Shown here one piece after another: positions 61,605 through 64,000 of a DNA stretch of 64,000 nt. Origin of the DNA: Novosphingobium ovatum. Its GTDB lineage: Bacteria > Pseudomonadota > Alphaproteobacteria > Sphingomonadales > Sphingomonadaceae. The stretch covers positions 310,001-374,000 of the forward strand of contig NZ_JAAAPO010000004.1 of the NCBI RefSeq assembly GCF_009909235.1. Reading direction: 5' to 3'. Below the pieces are notes generated by a model. The model worked only from the letters and a program-made list of their open reading frames with translations, was not told the origin of the DNA and ran no database searches. The stretch's first letter is position 1, and every line of letters begins with the position of its first letter. Made by a program: the position numbers and the translations under genes.

Positions 61605-62217
61605 TCAAGCCATTTGAAAATCCTTCTCTGCACGCAGCATCGCCCACGCCATGCGGACAGTCTTGTTGGCCATGGCGACGGCTGTCTTGTTGTGACCAGC
61701 GCGCGCGAGCAGTTCTTGCGCCCATTTGGCGAGCCGATCATTGCGCTTGGCAATTGTGAGTAGCACAGCTCGTGCTCCATGGATCAACTGTCGCCGACGA
61801 TAATGACTGGCCTTTTTGCCAATTCCACCGAGCCTGGGCTTGCCTCCGGTGGTGTATTGGCGGGGAACCAGACCGACCCAAGCCGCCATCGCCCGACCTG
61901 AAGAAAAATGCCGACCATCATCGACGGCTGCAACGAGCGCGGTCGCTATCACAGGGCCAACGCCCGGGAGTGTCGCCAGGCGGCGGCACCGCTCGTTGTC
62001 GCGGCAAATGGCGACGAGCTTTCGGTCAAGATCGACCACTCGCTCATCAAGCGCCCGGAATTCGCTTATCAGGGCTGAGAAAAGATCGGAGGCGAGTTCG
62101 GACAATGGCGCACTGGCTACCGTTTCGGTAATTTGCTTTCGGAATCTGAAGGCACCTGCTGAGAGCACGACGCCGTACTCACCAAGCAGGCCTCGAATAT
62201 GATTGATTAGTGCCGTA
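61605..62217 (-). pseudogene. IS110-family transposase, C-terminal part (split by IS256)
   Basis: The C-terminal Transposase_20 domain: LATLPGVGPVIATALVAAVDDGRHFSSGRAMAAWVGLVPRQY, then GGIGKKASHYRRRQLIHGARAVL. Its reading frame is continuous with the N-terminal half at 63645 once the IS256 element and one copy of GTGCCGTA are removed: ERTA + LINHIRGLLGEYGVVL. So the gene was intact before the insertion. IS110 elements lack terminal inverted repeats. Confidence 0.9.
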
Positions 62218-63644
62218 GGTCGCGTCCCGGGACGTGGTGTAGGATCTGAGGGTAGCGCTGCTGGCCGGACGCGCGCTTTCCATATAGCGCTGTAGCGTAC
62301 GGCCAGCAGCGCGGGTGGTCACCGTGATTTTCGGCTAGGTTTGGGTTGCGAAGCTCGAACCTGGAGAACCACGATGACCGATTCCATGATGCACCTGCGC
62401 GCGCTGGTCGAGAAGGCCCCTGACGCGGATATTTTGCGCGAGATGATCTCGTTTGCCGCCGGGCGGTTGATGGAGATGGAAGTCGGTGGCCTGACGGGTG
62501 CGGGCCACGGCGAGAAGTCCGCCGATCGGCTTGTCCAGCGCAACGGCTATCGCGACCGCGACTGGCAAACCCGCGCGGGAACGGTGGAACTGCGCATTCC
62601 CAAGTTGCGCAAGGGCAGCTATTTTCCCGGTTTTCTGGAGCCGCGTCGGATGGCCGAGCGGGCGCTGACGGCGGTCATCCAGGAAGCCTATGTGCATGGC
62701 ATCTCGACGCGATCGGTCGATGACCTGGTCAAGGCGCTGGGCATGGATGGCATCTCCAAAAGCCAGGTTAGCCGCCTGTGCGAAGAGCTCGACCAAAAGG
62801 TGCATGCCTTCCTCGATCGCCCGATCGAGGGCGACTGGCCTTACCTGTGGATCGACGCCACCTATGTCAAAGTCCGCCAGAATGGCCGTATCGTCTCGGT
62901 CGCGGTGATCATCGCGGTGGGCGTCAACAGCGACGGTCGCCGTGAAGTGCTGGGCATGGATATCGGCCCGTCGGAAGCCGAACCCTTCTGGACCGCGTTT
63001 CTGCGCAAGCTGACGCGCCGGGGCCTGCGTGGGGTGAAGCTGGTGATCTCCGACGCTCATGAAGGCATCAAGGCGGCGGTCTCCAAGCTGCTGTGCGCGA
63101 GCTGGCAGCGCTGCCGCGTCCACTTCATGCGCAACGCGTTGGCCCACGCTGGCAAGAGCGGGCGCCGCGTCGTCTCGGCATTCATCGGCACCGCTTTTGC
63201 TCAGGAGACGCCCGAGGCCGCCAGTCAGCAATGGCGTTCCGTTGCCGATCAAATGCGCCCAAAACTGCCAAAACTCGCCGCGTTGATGGACGACGCCGAA
63301 CCCGACGTGCTCGCCTACATGACGTTCCCCAAGGAGCACCGGGCCAAGTTGCACAGTACGAATCCCATCGAGCGCCTGAACGGCGAGATCAAACGCCGCA
63401 CCGAAGTCGTCGGCATCTTCCCCAACGAAGCGGCAATCACACGCCTGATCGGCGCCATTCTCATGGAACAGTCCGATGAATGGGCCGTCCAGCGCGGCCG
63501 CTACATGTCACTTGAAACCATGGCGCCGGTGAGCGACAATCCCATCGTCATGCTCTCGGCTGTACCTGGCGCATGACCGGCTCAAGCTTATGCCGAAATC
63601 GCCGGTGGCCCAAATAAACTACACCACGCCGTGGGACACGATCG
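62218..63644 (+). mobile_element. IS256-family insertion sequence inside IS110
   Basis: 1427 bases. Outer ends GGTCGCGTCCC... (62218-62242) and the inverse complement of 63620-63644 match at 20 of 25 positions, finishing CGTGGTGTAG. Both sides carry the 8-bp direct repeat GTGCCGTA (62210-62217 and 63645-63652), the expected target duplication. One transposase gene inside. Confidence 0.9.
62374..63576 (+). CDS. IS256-family transposase
   Basis: 400 residues. DDE catalytic residues: LWIDATYVK (first Asp), [10 protein letters not shown] (second Asp) and [23 protein letters not shown] (Glu region). N-terminal [19 protein letters not shown] and [11 protein letters not shown] are hallmark. ATG 62374 has GGAG upstream. 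It looks complete. Confidence 0.94.
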   Translation: MTDSMMHLRALVEKAPDADILREMISFAAGRLMEMEVGGLTGAGHGEKSADRLVQRNGYRDRDWQTRAGTVELRIPKLRKGSYFPGFLEPRRMAERALTAVIQEAYVHGISTRSVDDLVKALGMDGISKSQVSRLCEELDQKVHAFLDRPIEGDWPYLWIDATYVKVRQNGRIVSVAVIIAVGVNSDGRREVLGMDIGPSEAEPFWTAFLRKLTRRGLRGVKLVISDAHEGIKAAVSKLLCASWQRCRVHFMRNALAHAGKSGRRVVSAFIGTAFAQETPEAASQQWRSVADQMRPKLPKLAALMDDAEPDVLAYMTFPKEHRAKLHSTNPIERLNGEIKRRTEVVGIFPNEAAITRLIGAILMEQSDEWAVQRGRYMSLETMAPVSDNPIVMLSAVPGA

Positions 63645-64000
63645 TGCCGTACGCTCACCAACAACCCGGTCTCGCATCCGATGAAGCATTTGCAAATCCT
63701 GCTGGGCGAGTGTCTTGACTGGCACGAAGCGCATCGTGGGACGAGACGCAGCTTCATAAATCGCTTCGGCATCAACAGCGTCGTTCTTGGCACCCTTCAC
63801 AAATGGTTTGACGAAACGTGGGTGGATCAAGCGAATGGTACACCCATGAGCCTCAAGCGCACGCCCCCAGTGGTGGGCACTGGCGCACGCTTCCATGGCC
63901 ACAATTGCCGGATTCAGGCGTTTTACAGCATCGAGGAATTTTGCCCTGCTCAGCTTTCGGGAGATGATCTCGCCATCTCCTGAAATGCCATGAATGTGAA
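63645..64000 (-). pseudogene. IS110-family transposase, N-terminal part (runs off the window)
   Basis: DEDD_Tnp_IS110 domain: IVAMEACASAHHWGRALEAHG, KPFVKGAKNDAVDAEAIYEAASRPTMRFVPVK, QQDLQMLHRMRDRVVGERTA, where the IS256 element begins. Upstream codons (HGISGDGEIISRKLSRAKFLDAVKRLNP) continue to the window edge, so the start is outside. After ERTA the frame runs 48 bases into the IS256 end before another frame. Confidence 0.88.

Noticed and set aside
1-64000. CRISPR array or rRNA genes
   Set aside because: No regularly spaced repeat series of 25-40 bases and no rRNA-like segments were found by reading.

Overview
The window is high-GC, densely packed alphaproteobacterial DNA, most likely from a sphingomonad (Novosphingobium/Sphingobium-like). 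This rests on the gene style: a MucR/Ros zinc-finger regulator, a RepC-type initiator, large TonB-dependent receptors, a BigR/SqrR-type ArsR regulator and a fused NarK1-NarK2 transporter. The assignment is inference; there is no rRNA or housekeeping marker here.

Left third (1-21,100): sulfur stress and respiration. A divergent promoter at about 2.2 kb drives, leftward, a sulfide:quinone-reductase-like flavoprotein, a small DUF2892 membrane protein and a TolC-like outer-membrane protein cut by the window edge. Rightward it drives a rhodanese, a periplasmic adaptor lipoprotein, an RND pump and an ArsR-family regulator. Then come a NarL-type two-component pair, a TonB-dependent receptor and a cytochrome bd operon (cydA, cydB, cydX) followed by DsrE-like and NnrU-like genes. 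A leftward operon at 16.5-19.3 kb encodes an ETHE1-type persulfide dioxygenase, a TauE/SafE exporter, thioredoxin 2 and a methyltransferase. Its promoter carries an AT-rich inverted repeat nearly identical to the one at 2.24 kb, so the two operons look like one (per)sulfide regulon. A CLC channel lies upstream.

Middle (21,100-41,100): an acquired, plasmid- or ICE-like island. It starts near a 3' fragment of a tRNA-Ser(GCU) gene and a decayed mqsRA copy. It carries repC with upstream repeats, parA with flanking repeats, a ribbon-helix-helix protein, an AAA+ ATPase overlapping a subtilisin-like protease, a giant methylase/strawberry-notch helicase, an intact mqsRA toxin-antitoxin pair with its operator, a ParB-like protein, an ArdC-type antirestriction protein, two unknown proteins, a frameshifted PD-(D/E)XK-like gene, MucR/Ros, a zinc-ribbon protein and a Y-family polymerase.

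Right third (41,100-61,200): nitrogen oxides. After a MarR/HPP pair comes an NsrR-like regulator with a trans-sulfuration enzyme and a small zinc-ribbon protein. A clear NsrR-type palindrome separates them from a hemerythrin-like protein and NnrS. An FNR/Dnr-type regulator with E..SR recognition residues then faces a tightly overlapped operon: narK-narG-narH-narJ-narI, a parvulin isomerase, moaA, moaB and moeA. It sits behind a perfect TTGAT-N4-ATCAA box. Together these encode anaerobic nitrate respiration, making of its molybdenum cofactor, and NO defence. No nitrite or NO reductase is in the window. A MetE-like methyltransferase follows.

Right end (61,600-64,000): an IS110-family transposase gene split by an IS256-family element with recognisable inverted ends and an 8-bp target duplication.
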